The notes under the pieces were generated by a model. It searched no databases and had not been told where the DNA came from. It was given only the letters and a program-made list of their open reading frames with translations. A stretch of DNA of 64,000 nt from Synanceia verrucosa. Its lineage: Eukaryota; Chordata; Actinopteri; Perciformes; Synanceiidae. Location of the stretch: the NCBI GenBank assembly GCA_029721515.1, contig CM056567.1:1333007-1397006 (forward strand). The letters are read 5' to 3'. The position numbers and the translations under genes were made by a program. Shown here piece by piece: positions 50,865-62,702 of this stretch; positions within the stretch are counted from its first letter, which is position 1, and every line of letters starts with the position of its first letter.

Positions 50865-53256
50865 ATCAAAATTGATGATGTCACAAAGGACAGTAAAATA
50901 CTATTTCTATAACCTGAGACAGCAGCCTACCAGCCAGTCTGAGCTGTGTTTCCTTCTAGAAACAGCTCTAAGCTACGATTCTCACACTCAATTATCAGGA
51001 AAGCATCAGCAAAATGAAAAGAGCTCTCAACAGCTACATGGTGGAGTTGGTCTGATGTGTTTTATTTTTAGGCTGATGCCAATAAATATAACATGTTTTA
51101 TCGTTTGTTTATTTAATATATTTTTCCAAGATATGTACTATGTTCATCAGTTGTAAAATACATTCAACTTATTGACCAACTCTGATGATGTATTTGTATG
51201 ACAAGCTGTAAAAACAGGCATGCAACATAAGACAATCTGAGGTTAATGCATTTTTTAATGGGTTTTATAATATATGGGATATACTGTAAAATATAAAGAA
51301 TATACTGAAGAGTATTTGTGATGAACCCAAATCTGCAAACATGGCAAAACCCAAAGAACCAAGAGCTATAAGAGTCTGGGGTGGAGGCTTTGCTGGTATG
51401 CAAAATAGGTGACTTTGAAAAATGTTCACAGTGTTTATACGTGTGAGAATGGTTGGCATATTTCATCATGTACATGTACGATGAGGATATAAGGAGTGTC
51501 CTTGAATGTGGATACGTCACCCTCGGTGTGCTGGGTTAGTCATCCCTCCCTAGGGTGATGGAGTGTCTGCTCATGGATCATTGGCATTTTAGGCTTTTGT
51601 CATCGAGTCCATCCTTTAAAGTTTTCCCCTTAATTAAAGCCTCTGACACAACTAATGTATATAGAGCAAGGAGGACTTTCACAGGCATGAAAGCAGCAGT
51701 CTGTCCTGAAGGTAGAGGGAAAAAAAAAATCTGCATAAAAGGAAGAGGTGGGAGGAGGCGTCTCTTTTAAGCACGTACAATATTAATTTGGCATTAACAT
51801 CGCAGTGTACAGTAGTGCAGATGTGAACTAATCACCTTTTTATTTTAATAATAAGCATCAGGTGCCCAGCTCGGACAGGAGTGCAGACCTCCTAGTTTCA
51901 CCACAGGGCTACTTATTATTATTAACATCATCTGTCTGGATCTCTCGCTGGTTCAACAGACGCTGTGAGGATGACATGTTAATAAATGACCCTGGGTAAC
52001 TCTTTGGCATCGGCCTGTTCCTCATCTGCCCCCTCAGCTTCATCAGCAATACTCGTGCACAGACACACATACTGTACCTCCAATCCCCAACAGGGACAGG
52101 AGGTGGCGATTTGTTTTCCTGAAGGTCCCCACTCTGTCTATTGTTGTTTGCACTGAAGGGGACAAATTCAATTCATTCTCATGACATGAAAGCTGTGATA
52201 CACCAGAATAAAGAGAGGAAGGAGATAGGAGGCAGGAGGTGAAGAGGTATGCGACTGTCCAGGAGGAAACAAACAGATGAGGAAGGAAACGCAAAGTTGC
52301 TGAATGCAACAATAAGATATGAAGTGGAACACAATGGCTGAGCAAGTCATGCTTGAGGGAGTCAAAGCTTCAGCTGTGAAAACGCTCCACTCCTTTTTCT
52401 TCTTCGTTTGGACGATAATAGATAAAAGAACCGCTGTGCTGATTTAAACTGCAGCAACCGACATGCCTGGACTGACGGCCGCTCCCATAACCTCAAACAA
52501 TCAGCTCAAATGAAACCCTTCTGTAACGATTACTCAAAGTCTAGACGCTGTTTGTGGTAACAAGACAAGTTAGTAGCGATCACTAGTTTGCACTTTTACA
52601 GCGGCTCGCCACAATAACCACAGTGCTCTGGTGTGAGTTTAAAACGAGTTTTACGTCAGACATCAGTGTGAAGCTAAACAAACAGGACTGACTTTTAAAT
52701 TACTGCAGTTTTCTTGGTTATGTCACTCTAGGAGACAGTGATGATTAATCATTCTCGTTTTTTGTTTGCTCAGAAATGACAGATATCGCTGCTCATCAAA
52801 ACTGCAAAACTTGTGAGGAATGAACAATAAATGGCCATAATGCATGCTAAATACGTGTTACTAATCAAACTATCATAGTGAGAGTGAGACGGCACATCTG
52901 GATGGCAAACATGAAGCAAACATTACCTTTTAAAACCTACCTCTCCTTCTCAATCTCCCCATGACGCCTCCCCTATGAACTGTCACATTAATAATGCTAT
53001 GCTCATATTCAAATGTTCTGTCGAGAGCTAAAGAAAGATTGAGTGTCTTTGCCACCGTGAGGCAAAGATTGAAGACATGTCCCATTGACATTGTTAAAAG
53101 TTTATGAAAATATATGAATCCTCAAATGTCATTGGCTGTTGAGGCTCCCAACTCCTGCACAGTTTCAGGACAAAATCAGTCTTTTAATCAAAATGATTGA
53201 ATGCCAGCGAGTCGGATTCAGGGATGTGAATAAAACAAGTGGGCGAGGGTCGATGT

Positions 53257-53279
53257 GGTGTGTGTGTGTGTGTGTGTGG
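53257..53279. repeat. GT microsatellite
   Basis: About eleven GT units. Confidence 0.9.
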
Positions 53280-53990
53280 TCAAACAATAGATCTTACTAC
53301 ACATGCGATACAGAAAGATGTCTGATTGCGCCGGCAGCCTACGTGCACATGTAGGAACCACGTTTTCAAATTAGCATGATACGATTCCGACAGAGAGTCA
53401 ACCGTCTGTCAAATGAAGACATATGGTGTCACATCTGCATGCGAAGCCTTGCATAAGTTACATATTCTTTCAACCTGTGAGCCTGGATGACACCACTTTT
53501 TGTGCAGATGTGTTTGCACATGGTGATGTTTGTCTGGAGCAGTTATGAAACCTCTCCTGATGCTTTGAGTTTCTATTATCCAGCACATCATTCGAGTTAT
53601 TAATTTAAAAAAAAAAAGTAAGGATCTAATTAATCCTGAAGCGTGAGTCCCATTAGTCCTTGCCTCTTTGTTACGACTTTTCTTCTGGATGCAGAAATAA
53701 AACAAACTTTTCTCGTAAATTTTGGTGCAACCTAATGGTGGTAAAGAAAAAACTGTAGGCTATTTCCATGATTTGTTTTTTTAGACCCATCATTATACAT
53801 TTGTATAGACAGCCTCAAACTCCTCTAAGCTCTGACATTTGGTGATTGGCTGGGAATGATTAAAATGAAAACGACACAAGCAACAGGTTATCACTCAAGC
53901 CAAAAAATGCTCCGGCATGCAGAATATATTCCTGAACGAGTTATCACTGCACCTTTAAGAACCCTAGTACTGTACTCCAGAGGGGATCTA

Positions 53991-54242
53991 CTGGTAATGA
54001 CTTCACCATTCAATGCATATTGCAATATTTGAGTCACGCTATGACACATTATTGCGATATTGTGATATTCTACATAGTTCACATATGTATGTATATGTGT
54101 GTGTATATATAACACAATTAATTGCCCAAAACATGACCTTTTTCAGGGAAAAAAATCTATATTAAGAAATTAAAAATCAATACTGTTTCAGAAGAAAAAG
54201 TATCGCAATTTATTGCTGTATCAATATTTTTTCCCACCCCTA
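53991..54242 (+). mobile_element. hAT-like MITE
   Basis: 'aatgacttcaccattcaatg', 'gagtcacgctatgacacatt', and a TATG/TG tract at the usual internal site, then 'agaaattaaaaatcaatact' and the intact end TTTTTTCCCACCCCTA. No clear target duplication. Confidence 0.75.
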
Positions 54243-56288
54243 CTACCTTTGTTAAGACAGATGTTTGTACGATGTTTGATTGACATCTAGGCTGAAGCGA
54301 ATGGAAAAGTGACTTTTATTCAGTCATTAAACTGGAGTAGAAGGGATTCCTGCACACAGTAGATCAGTGTCAAACGTTATATCAAAGCCTGTGATTCCCT
54401 GCATTGAAGCAGCAGAAGTTCACTACTGCACACACCCCTCAGCAAATTTTTCTTTTTGCGCTTTAGTTTGTGCACTGTGAAACCAAATCAGACGAGAACA
54501 ACGCTTGAGTTTTGTTGAGGAGATTTCACATTTCCTCAGTTCTGATTTGGCTGTGAAAACGCCCTAAAAGCACAACTGAACATTTCACCAAGAACCAGAA
54601 ATTGTTCATTTTTAAGAGGCAAATATATTACATGAAAGAGCTTGCGGTCTCTGGAGACACTGAGCAGGAAGTACAGGCATGTCTGCACTGTGAGGTTAGC
54701 AGGTGGAGTCGCTGGCAGTCTGCTGGGAGCTGGTGATCTGGTGGGACTGGGAGAATGATGGAGTGCCGCCGGCCTACAGCAGTCTGTTCTGGTGCCACTC
54801 TATTCCATCACAGGCACATTCACCCTTAAGGGAGTCTCCATAGAAACCAGGTGCTGACCTCCTGCACCTGTGCTCACCAACCAAAGCACTCCCTGTCCTC
54901 TACCTGTTTGGTCTTTTGATTCGGATTACAATTTAGAGCAAGGACAAAGTGGTTTTCTGGCGAGCTCATTCCACATTTAGAAATGTTCCACCTCTTACTC
55001 ACCTCCTGTATGAATAGAACGGAGCTGAGGGGAAAAAAAAGAGATGTGAGGGGTTTTTCCATGCACATCAAAGAAGCTGCTGCGTCTCTTAAAGCTTCAC
55101 TGTGGCTGAGGATAAATCTAATGTCTCATCACGTTCCTTTGCAAGCTTTCATTACAGTGTGGGTGTTCTCGACGAGTGGTGAACTGGAAATTACCCAGAG
55201 TTAAGGCGTCAACATGGGATGTTGGTCCGTTATGGGCTGTCATTCATGGCAGACAGATAAATTACTTTGCTGTCAATCTGGTCATCAAATTAAACAAATT
55301 GTGAGAGTAATTGATGCCAAACAGGAAGACGAAAAAAAGGCTGCTATTTCATCACTTTGGTGTGAATACATTAAACGGTAGATGCATTTTTTTTTGGACA
55401 ATCCTCATTTGCATGCAATGCTACTCAACCATCCCAATTAGGGGTACAAAGAAGGGAGTAATTGCAGATTAAAAACTAGAATGCTATATGTAATCGCATG
55501 GATCAAAACACAATTAAAACTTCATCTCAACCTGTTAAAGCTCACTGACGAGCCCAACCCCCCTCACTGATCTTAATACTTTAAATCATATAAGGGAGGG
55601 TCGTCTGCAGACGGACAGATGAAAACACCTCTTGCGCCCAACAGTAAATTAATCGCAGCAATTATTCACCACCAAGAGACGTTTAATGCAAGCCTTTGGA
55701 GAAACGAAAGCCGGGCACTCAAATCCTCTCATTTGTAATTGGCTGTCTACTTCAATAATTGATTGGAACAAATGTGAAATGGATGAGAGGGTCTAAGTGT
55801 TCTCCATCACACGCTTTCTGGTTCAGGAAGTTCACGGGCGACTGCTCAAAAAGGAGTCCCGCTGTACAGCTGATTTTTATTTCATCTGATTGCAATGCAT
55901 GTAAGAGGAGGTAATAGTAGAAGGTCATTTATATGATAAGGGCGTTCAAAGGGGAGTTTGTCCTGATGTACACAAGCCAAATGTCAACAGTTCAGAGAGA
56001 ATAAAACTGATTATTACTGCACTACTCAACTTCATACAAAGCCTGGCTTTTTTTTTTTAGCTGTTGTCCCATCATAGTCTACTATTCAATGACCCCATGA
56101 CTTTTTCTCAGGATCACCAGCTGCTTATAAAAATATCTCAACAATTAATAAATGTAGTTGGTAAAAAAGTCCCCAGAGAATTGATTTGATTTTCTGATTT
56201 TACTTCTGGTACTTTCTTTCTCCAGTACTTTCGTTTATGATCAAACCACATGGCATTCTCATCGCCACGTGTGTTTGGTGCTAATTAA
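54243..56288. other. Upstream flank, no genes
   Basis: Unique sequence with a possible conserved block at 55300-55770 holding an octamer. No gene or RNA recognised. Confidence 0.5.
55300..55770. promoter_or_regulatory. Possible conserved non-coding element with octamer
   Basis: Octamer core ATTTGCAT at 55407-55414, then cccaattaggg, gtaattgcag, gtaatcgcatg, taaattaatcgc, gtaattgg and caataattgattgg. Complex and repeat-free. Enhancer-like by eye. Confidence 0.35.
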
Positions 56289-56758
56289 CTCTTTAAATTC
56301 ATTTAAAATACAACGCTTGAGTGCCATAGACATATTTATACATCAATTGTTTTTTCCGCAGATGGCACAAGAGTGCGCTCTCTCGCAGCCTGTGAGTAAT
56401 ATTTGGGCTTCTGGGAGATGCAGTCAGAGCATAAAGAGACAGTATACACCACAGAGATCAAAACAGGAAGTGAAGACGATCGAGATTAGAGAGTAAAACG
56501 AACAGAATGTGGAGAAAAGGTGGTGATTTTGGTGAAAGTGTCCTCTACTCTACCTCTGATAAAACAAGAATGGAACAAGGTAAAAACAAACATTTTTTTC
56601 ATGATGAAATAGAGAGTCTCTTATTTCATTTGAGATATTCAGTGTTTTCAGAGTCATAGTACAAAATATTCTGTGGGTCTTTAAAAATGACTCAAAATGG
56701 ACAAAAAACAGTGGAACGAGACACTTTGTGTTTTATAAAAGGCCCGACACTCACAGAG
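56289..56758 (+). mobile_element. piggyBac-like MITE
   Basis: Preceded by TTAA at 56285-56288, with 'cgcttgagtgcca' near the left end and the shared interior 'agatcaaaacaggaagtga' through 'aaatattctgtgggtcttta'. The right end is diverged ('cccgacactcacagag') and lacks TTAA. Confidence 0.7.
56407..56424 (-). promoter_or_regulatory. Mutated ZNF143/THAP11-type motif inside the MITE
   Basis: On the minus strand this reads ACTGCATCTCCCAGAAGC, one change (A to G at position 4) from the other two copies. That change breaks the ACTAYR core. Confidence 0.35.
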
Positions 56759-58130
56759 CTCAGAGAGGTTAGCATGTTAAAGTGGCCAACAATGCTACTG
56801 ACTCAAAAGCTTTACGCAAAACACACTGTGTCACTGGGGGACTACAGTTTTGCCTGAGACACAGTCAAGATGCCTTGAAGAGGCTGAGTCTGACTCCTAT
56901 AAGACCGCTCACAGCAAGCAGTAGTGCTTTTAAATCCACAATACATCCAGAATTCTCTGTATTTTTTGTTTTTGTGCCTGCATGCATGTTTTTTTTTTTC
57001 ATACGTGTCAAGATGTCTTTGCGACACAGGAGGATGAAGTCATGAAATGAAAACCAACATGCCCAGTGGGGCCCTGAGGCAGAGAAATGAATCAATGACG
57101 CTAAAAAAGAACAGCTTAAGGGGACATGTGGGATGCTGCTTTCCTTTCACTGTCTTGTTGTAAACAACAAAAGCACAATGGAAGAACATGCATGTAGCAT
57201 ATACTGCACACAAAGTCCCTTCAACAAGTACACTGTAAGATGCATGAGCAGAATGTGTGTGGTGAGGAATGATTTGATAATGTGATTGCTGTGAAGGACT
57301 TTTCATATTGATGTTAATTACCAACCTTTTTATCTCTAGTCTCCTGACCCTCCAGATTCATCTCGTGACCCTCCGGAGGGTCACACACTAACTTGTTTGG
57401 ATCAACGACTGTCTTTCTAATGACTTTTTCGTCCTCTTTCTCATCTGCTGTCACCGCACAAGAGGAAAATATCCCGTCGCAATAATGCATGATGTGAAAG
57501 AGAAAGCAGGTGCAGAAATGATCCCCTTTCATGCTGAATAATTGCACCGACACCCCTCCACCTCCCACCCACAGTTGCTTAGCAAATCCTCCCCACAAGC
57601 CTTTGCTGCTGCTTGCTGCGGCGGGTCCCATCCACCTGCCAAGGGCTAAACACGAGTCCATCCATCACTGCACCACTTGACAAATACATTCCATAATAGA
57701 AGTTTATTTTTTATGGGAGGCTGAATCAGAGGCCTTCCCATGCATACAAAAACGTGTCAAAGTTATTTATGGGACCTGCTGAGAAGCACAATATGTCATA
57801 TCAAACTCCTATTTTCCCTTTCCTACCACCACATCGCCTGTCAATATCACTGCAGCTATCAATAATGTGGAACGTCGGCAGAGATAACGCCCTGCAGAGC
57901 CGTGGGTCAGATGGGAGGACGTCCTCCTCTGCTGTGTAACGAATACACACATAAATATACACACCGTGTATACGCACATATACACACAAAGACGTACATG
58001 TTTCATTCAAATGCTCATTTGTGATTCATTCTCAAATATTTAGCCCATGAAACAAACACCTAACATAGAGTTAAAATATTGTAATACAATAGTCTGCTTC
58101 GGTTACAGTGTTCTTCTGATAAGCCCTGAC
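56759..58130. other. Upstream flank, no genes
   Basis: Unique sequence with no recognisable gene or repeat. Confidence 0.45.
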
Positions 58131-58700
58131 TAGGGCTGGGTATAATTTAAAGTTTTTTGATACCAAGTTCGATACCGGTTCTAGAACAGTATTTTTTTTC
58201 AATACCTCAAAAAGTTATTTTTGTGTCTTTATCATGGTAGACATACTAGACAATGGTCTGATGATGAACAGTCACAGGCTGCTATCTGTTCCTCTTTAGG
58301 ACCCTGGGGAGTGAGAGTTTGCCTTATGGTGTGTTCACTGGAAGTCAGAACTTTGAGCTCTGATCAACTTAACCTCAAAGTTTAGTGCTCCCAGCTCTTC
58401 CAGCCTTACAGACATGGAGCTACTGTTTACGTCAGCAGCAGATAGCATGAATTCTACGTCAGGTTGATTCTGATTTAAATTCTGATTTGGAGCATCTTTC
58501 ATTCATACCAGAGATGTTTGTCTCCTTATGCTACGAATCTGAAGGGGACATGTCCCCCTGTCCATACTGACATCTGAAAGCATGGTTCACAGTCACTTGG
58601 GTGTCAGAATTTGGCACCAAAAAATTATTGATTTTTTTGATACCTGATAAGATCATAGCTTTTTGGTTGGTGCTATAAAAGTATGGAAGTCCTAGCCCTG
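58131..58700 (+). mobile_element. DNA-transposon-like repeat, copy 2 (AGGGCTGGG ends)
   Basis: Left end TAGGGCTGGGTATAA and right end CCTAGCCCTG form short inverted repeats built on AGGGCT(A/G)GG. The interior matches 29460-30200 in the same orientation, with about 170 bases less sequence. No transposase, and no clear target duplication. Confidence 0.75.
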
Positions 58701-58727
58701 ACAGGTCTTTGAACGCCTCATGGTTTA

Positions 58728-58992
58728 AAGAAGAAGAAGAAGAATTCCTTTATTAATCCCTCAATGAGGGAAATTACATTTTTTCACTCTGTTAGTATAT
58801 ATACATATATTTTTCAGTTGCACATTACACACACAAGTCATGAAACAAACACATGCACATGCATTAGAGGAGAGGTGTCAGAGTGAGGGAGCTGCCCCTT
58901 ATCCAGGCGCCCCGAGCAGTTGGGGGTTCGGTGCCTTGCTCAAGGGCAACCTCGGCAGTGCCCAGGAGGAGGAACTGGCACCTCTCCAGCTG
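58728..58992. mobile_element. Retroposon 3' tail-like repeat
   Basis: A GAA run is followed by 'ttcctttattaatccctcaa', 'gagggaaattacattttttc' and then 'gagcagttgggggttcggtg' and 'ccttgctcaagggcaacctc'. I recognise this as a widespread fish repeat end, with the GAA run as a likely tail (so minus orientation). The LINE or SINE family is not certain. Confidence 0.6.
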
Positions 58993-61900
58993 GTTAATGA
59001 CAGACATTTTGAAAGGCCTTTGGTTTTGCACATTCTATATGTCAGTACAGTTATGAGCACAAAATCTCACGCAACCATTTAGTTTGAATGTTTTTTTTTT
59101 TTAAATATTACACTTAATTTATAATTAATATATATAATACTTGATTAGATCCGAGAAATCCTGCACACACTGTTCCTTTCATATCACATGATGATCACAT
59201 GATTTAAGGACATACACTACCTTCCTTCGACCTACTTATGCGTCTTTGTGGGAAAACTGAGCTTTTCAGGTCTGTTGATTGAATCAAATGAGCGTTAGTT
59301 GACTAAGATTTTTTTAAGGCAAGGGCAGACCGAGTAAGGATGTTAGGCTTGGTTCAAAAGTTACACAAATTGTGGCAAGCTGTGCTCTGAGAGCCATGGT
59401 TGCAAAGAACACTAGTGGAATTCAATGAATTGATGGCCGCATCCGTCTCAAGGTGTCCAAGTAAATTCATTCACTGATGCACACTCCACTTCCATTCCCA
59501 AATCCAAGTTGAGCAACACATTAATTGAAATCGAACACTGTGGCCCAGTTCACCTTAAGACACTTTAATGTTAACGGTGAGGTCCAATAGTGTCACTGTG
59601 TTAATGATCCTGCTAGATCATTAATGAACAGCTTTGCTGAGCTTGGTACAACAGGGGACAGACATGAGGGGGCAACAGAAGGGCAGCTTGTTGGGAAAAG
59701 AAATTATGGCAAGGTCAAAGAATGACCTTCAAATTTCAAAACTCAGAGCTGTAATTTGCAAGAATGTTAGCATGAGGTCAGCATGTAGCTCAAACATTAC
59801 AGAAAAGTACTGTTGGGTTAACTAATCAACTTGTTAAGAATGAGTTTATTTTGCACCGTTTAACTCCTTTAGTGTGACACTGGTCCCCTCACAGGTATTT
59901 GCAGAATGGAGAATTTGTCCTAGTTTATCCCTTTGGTAGTTAGGTTCCTTCTTTATACAAGTGATTTATTCTACTCAATCTATCTTGTCAGCTAAAAGAA
60001 AATGTGTAACTAAAGATGTGGCCGTGCAGTGAATGCATCTGCATTTTATAATATAACAAAACATAAGATGTTGGATTATTTTTGGTTGAGTTCGGAGAGG
60101 TGGGGCTGGTAATACATCTGCAGAATTCACCTTTAGACAATCAGCTGTGCATCGCTCTGTGGATAACTGGGCTGGGAATCATTGCTTTTCCACACAGGGC
60201 CTGAGGCCTGTCAGTCATCCTGACAGACATGTCCTTTCAGGGTAAGGAAATGTACCAAACAGGGTCCCCAGATGAAAGCTGACAAACCAATCAAAAACAG
60301 GCAGAAATTACTCTGCAACTTGAGAGCTGCCAGTCACAGTGATTGACAAGCTTCACAGGTGACTCAACGCCAAGCTGCAGACTGAAATGTCTGCTTCGAA
60401 TCCTCATTCTTAAGAAGGAAAATGTCATTAAAAGTCAATTTCAATTGTTTCCTCTTTTGATTTTTCAAATTAAATCATGTGCATATTCAACATTAATTTA
60501 CTTCATATTTCTAGAAATAAAGTATGTTACATGTGAAGGAACTGAACTGTCACCCTCATGAAGACAACCTGACCATAATCCATTGAAGCCCATGTGAAAA
60601 TGTGAAAACACTTTGCAGATTGTGGATGAGGTTTGCATGTTAGGCGCTGCTAAAGTTTCAGCTCTTATCATTAAATGATCCCATGAGCAATTTAGGAAAC
60701 AACTATTTGTTTTTCTAATTTGTTCAAAAATTTCAATAATCAAACATTGAAATTTGACTTTACTGCGCTGTCCCATTCTTCTCCACTTAAATTTACTTAA
60801 ATGAAATAAAAGCGTTTGGTTTGACAGACTGGGCATCTTGTAATTTTTTTTTCAAAGAAGTTTTTAATACTTGTTGATGTTGCCTGAGCTGTCTTTGGGC
60901 TTTGATACGCCCCGATATAAGGAGGTTGAAGGAGTTAAATGATGCAAGCTGAAAGGGGTGAACCAAAGGTCCACGCTGTTAATCACAAAAGACGGCTGCT
61001 TATGAAAAAATGTAAAACATCAAATGACAAAACTTTTTTCACTTCCCTGGCAGGGGGGCCTCATGTTAGCGAGCAGCTCGTGATGATCCACAAATCCCCC
61101 TACAGTGCTCATGACAGACCACGGCCTTCAGCTGCTTTTATGTCTTAATCCTTAAGGAAACAAAACATCTGATGCTGATGGGGCCGAGTCAACTTTTCCA
61201 CTGATTACCAGACAAAGTGTGCATGTGTTTGTGCGTGGAGGGGTGAAGTCGGATGGGCCGTTAACAGCTTGACATGAGTCGGGCTGCAGCGAGGCTGGCG
61301 TCACATTATAAAATGAAGTCATGCTGAAGGCAGAGGAGTGTACGTCAAGCTCATTTTGCTCTCCGTCTGATGCTGCCTGAGCCTGAGTGGTGTGCAGTGA
61401 CACTCAAACAGCTCCAAATGAGCGCTGATGCCCTCGCTGTTGATGTGTTATGCCATTTGCCGTTTGCCTCATTCATAACTTATGATATTACTCATGGTAA
61501 TGGCTCAGGCCCTTTTGCCAAACATAATGAAACGTGATCAGTAAGAGGAATCTCAAAGCTGGCTGTCGTTTCTGTCTCAATGAATACATTTAAGGAAGTT
61601 GCCGCGAATCAAAGGTCTGAGTTCCTTGATCTGGTTGCAAACTTTTTCTGAGGCGGCTTAAGTGGATTCTAGCTTAAAAACATTTAGCAATAATCTTCAA
61701 TTAGCATCAGCTGTACATTACAATTTGTGTGAGGGGGTTGGTTTTTGGGGAACAGCTTGATGAATAGGAGGGTTTTAGAAAATGTTGAGCTGCTTAAAAT
61801 TGTTACAAAACGGTGATATTTGAACATTTGCATTGAGTTAGAGTCACTGAAGTGTACGCAAATAGCTAAAGCTCTTCCATATGGACGCTTTAAGACGTCG

Positions 61901-62214
61901 TCAGAAAAAGAATTCATGTCCACATTGGGCTTGAGGCAATTCAATCCTTTTATGACTAAAAAACATCCATCCTGGACAAACAACAGTTACACTCAGTGAC
62001 AATCTAAAAGCAACTTAGCTAAACAATAGCTGCAACCATCATGATAAATACTGTATGACTACATAAAGAAAGAATGTGACCACAACAAATGAAAGAGAAA
62101 CGACAATCGCAGCTGTGTGACAGGATGAAACACTCCTCTGCACTGTCGACATAAAGGTCAAGCTACTTCCTGTTTTGGCACTGAATGTTTGTAAAGCTGG
62201 CATCTCGTTTTTGC
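58993..62214. other. Upstream flank, no genes
   Basis: Unique sequence; nothing recognised beyond small A/T-rich tracts (for example 59090-59135). Confidence 0.45.
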
Positions 62215-62702
62215 TGTCATATCCTGTTTTATTTTGTAGTAATGTCTGCCCTCCAGCTGTTTCCCATTTCCTCATGTTTAAATAGTCCGTCTCCCCCGTC
62301 CTGCGCCAGTTCGTATTGTCCGTGTCGCGAATACAACCAGCTAGTCCGATTAGAGTCTGTCTTTTTGTCAAGTCTGTGTTTGCTGTGAGTCCTCTGAGCT
62401 GTTTCTTTTGTCACTTTATTTGTAGCGTCAAAGTAGCCAGTGTTTTGTTTGTTTCTTTGTTTGCTAGTTTCCTCAGTTTTCTGTTTGCAGCGACTTTTGT
62501 TTCCTTTGTATAAGTGAAGATTTTCATAGAGAGTTTTTCCTCCTTTTGGAGTGATTTTTTTGTTTCTAGATGGTGTTTCCTTAGAGTGTAGATAATGTGA
62601 AGCTAGTGATTTTCTTTTAACTTTGTGAATAAATACCTTTATTTTAACACTTTGATTGCTGAGTCATGCATTTGGGTTCAGTCTGCCTAGGGAGTTCTAA
62701 CA
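62215..62702 (+). mobile_element. Probable solo LTR of a fish LTR retrotransposon
   Basis: Runs from TGTCATATCCTG to GTTCTAACA, the usual TG...CA layout. Inside are a TATA-like 'tttaaatagtcc' at about 62278 and, near the end, AATAAA in 'gtgaataaatacc' followed by 'gctgagtcatgcatttgggt', a pattern I associate with fish LTR ends. There are no coding sequence, primer-binding site or clear target duplication next to it, so solo LTR or fragment. Family not assigned. Confidence 0.45.

Larger units (their letters stand above)
48166..53990. other. Upstream flank, no genes
   Basis: Long unique stretch with a strong enhancer-like block at 48320-48680, a tiny piggyBac-like MITE end at about 50839-50864 and a GT run at 53257-53279. 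No convincing exon. Confidence 0.5.
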
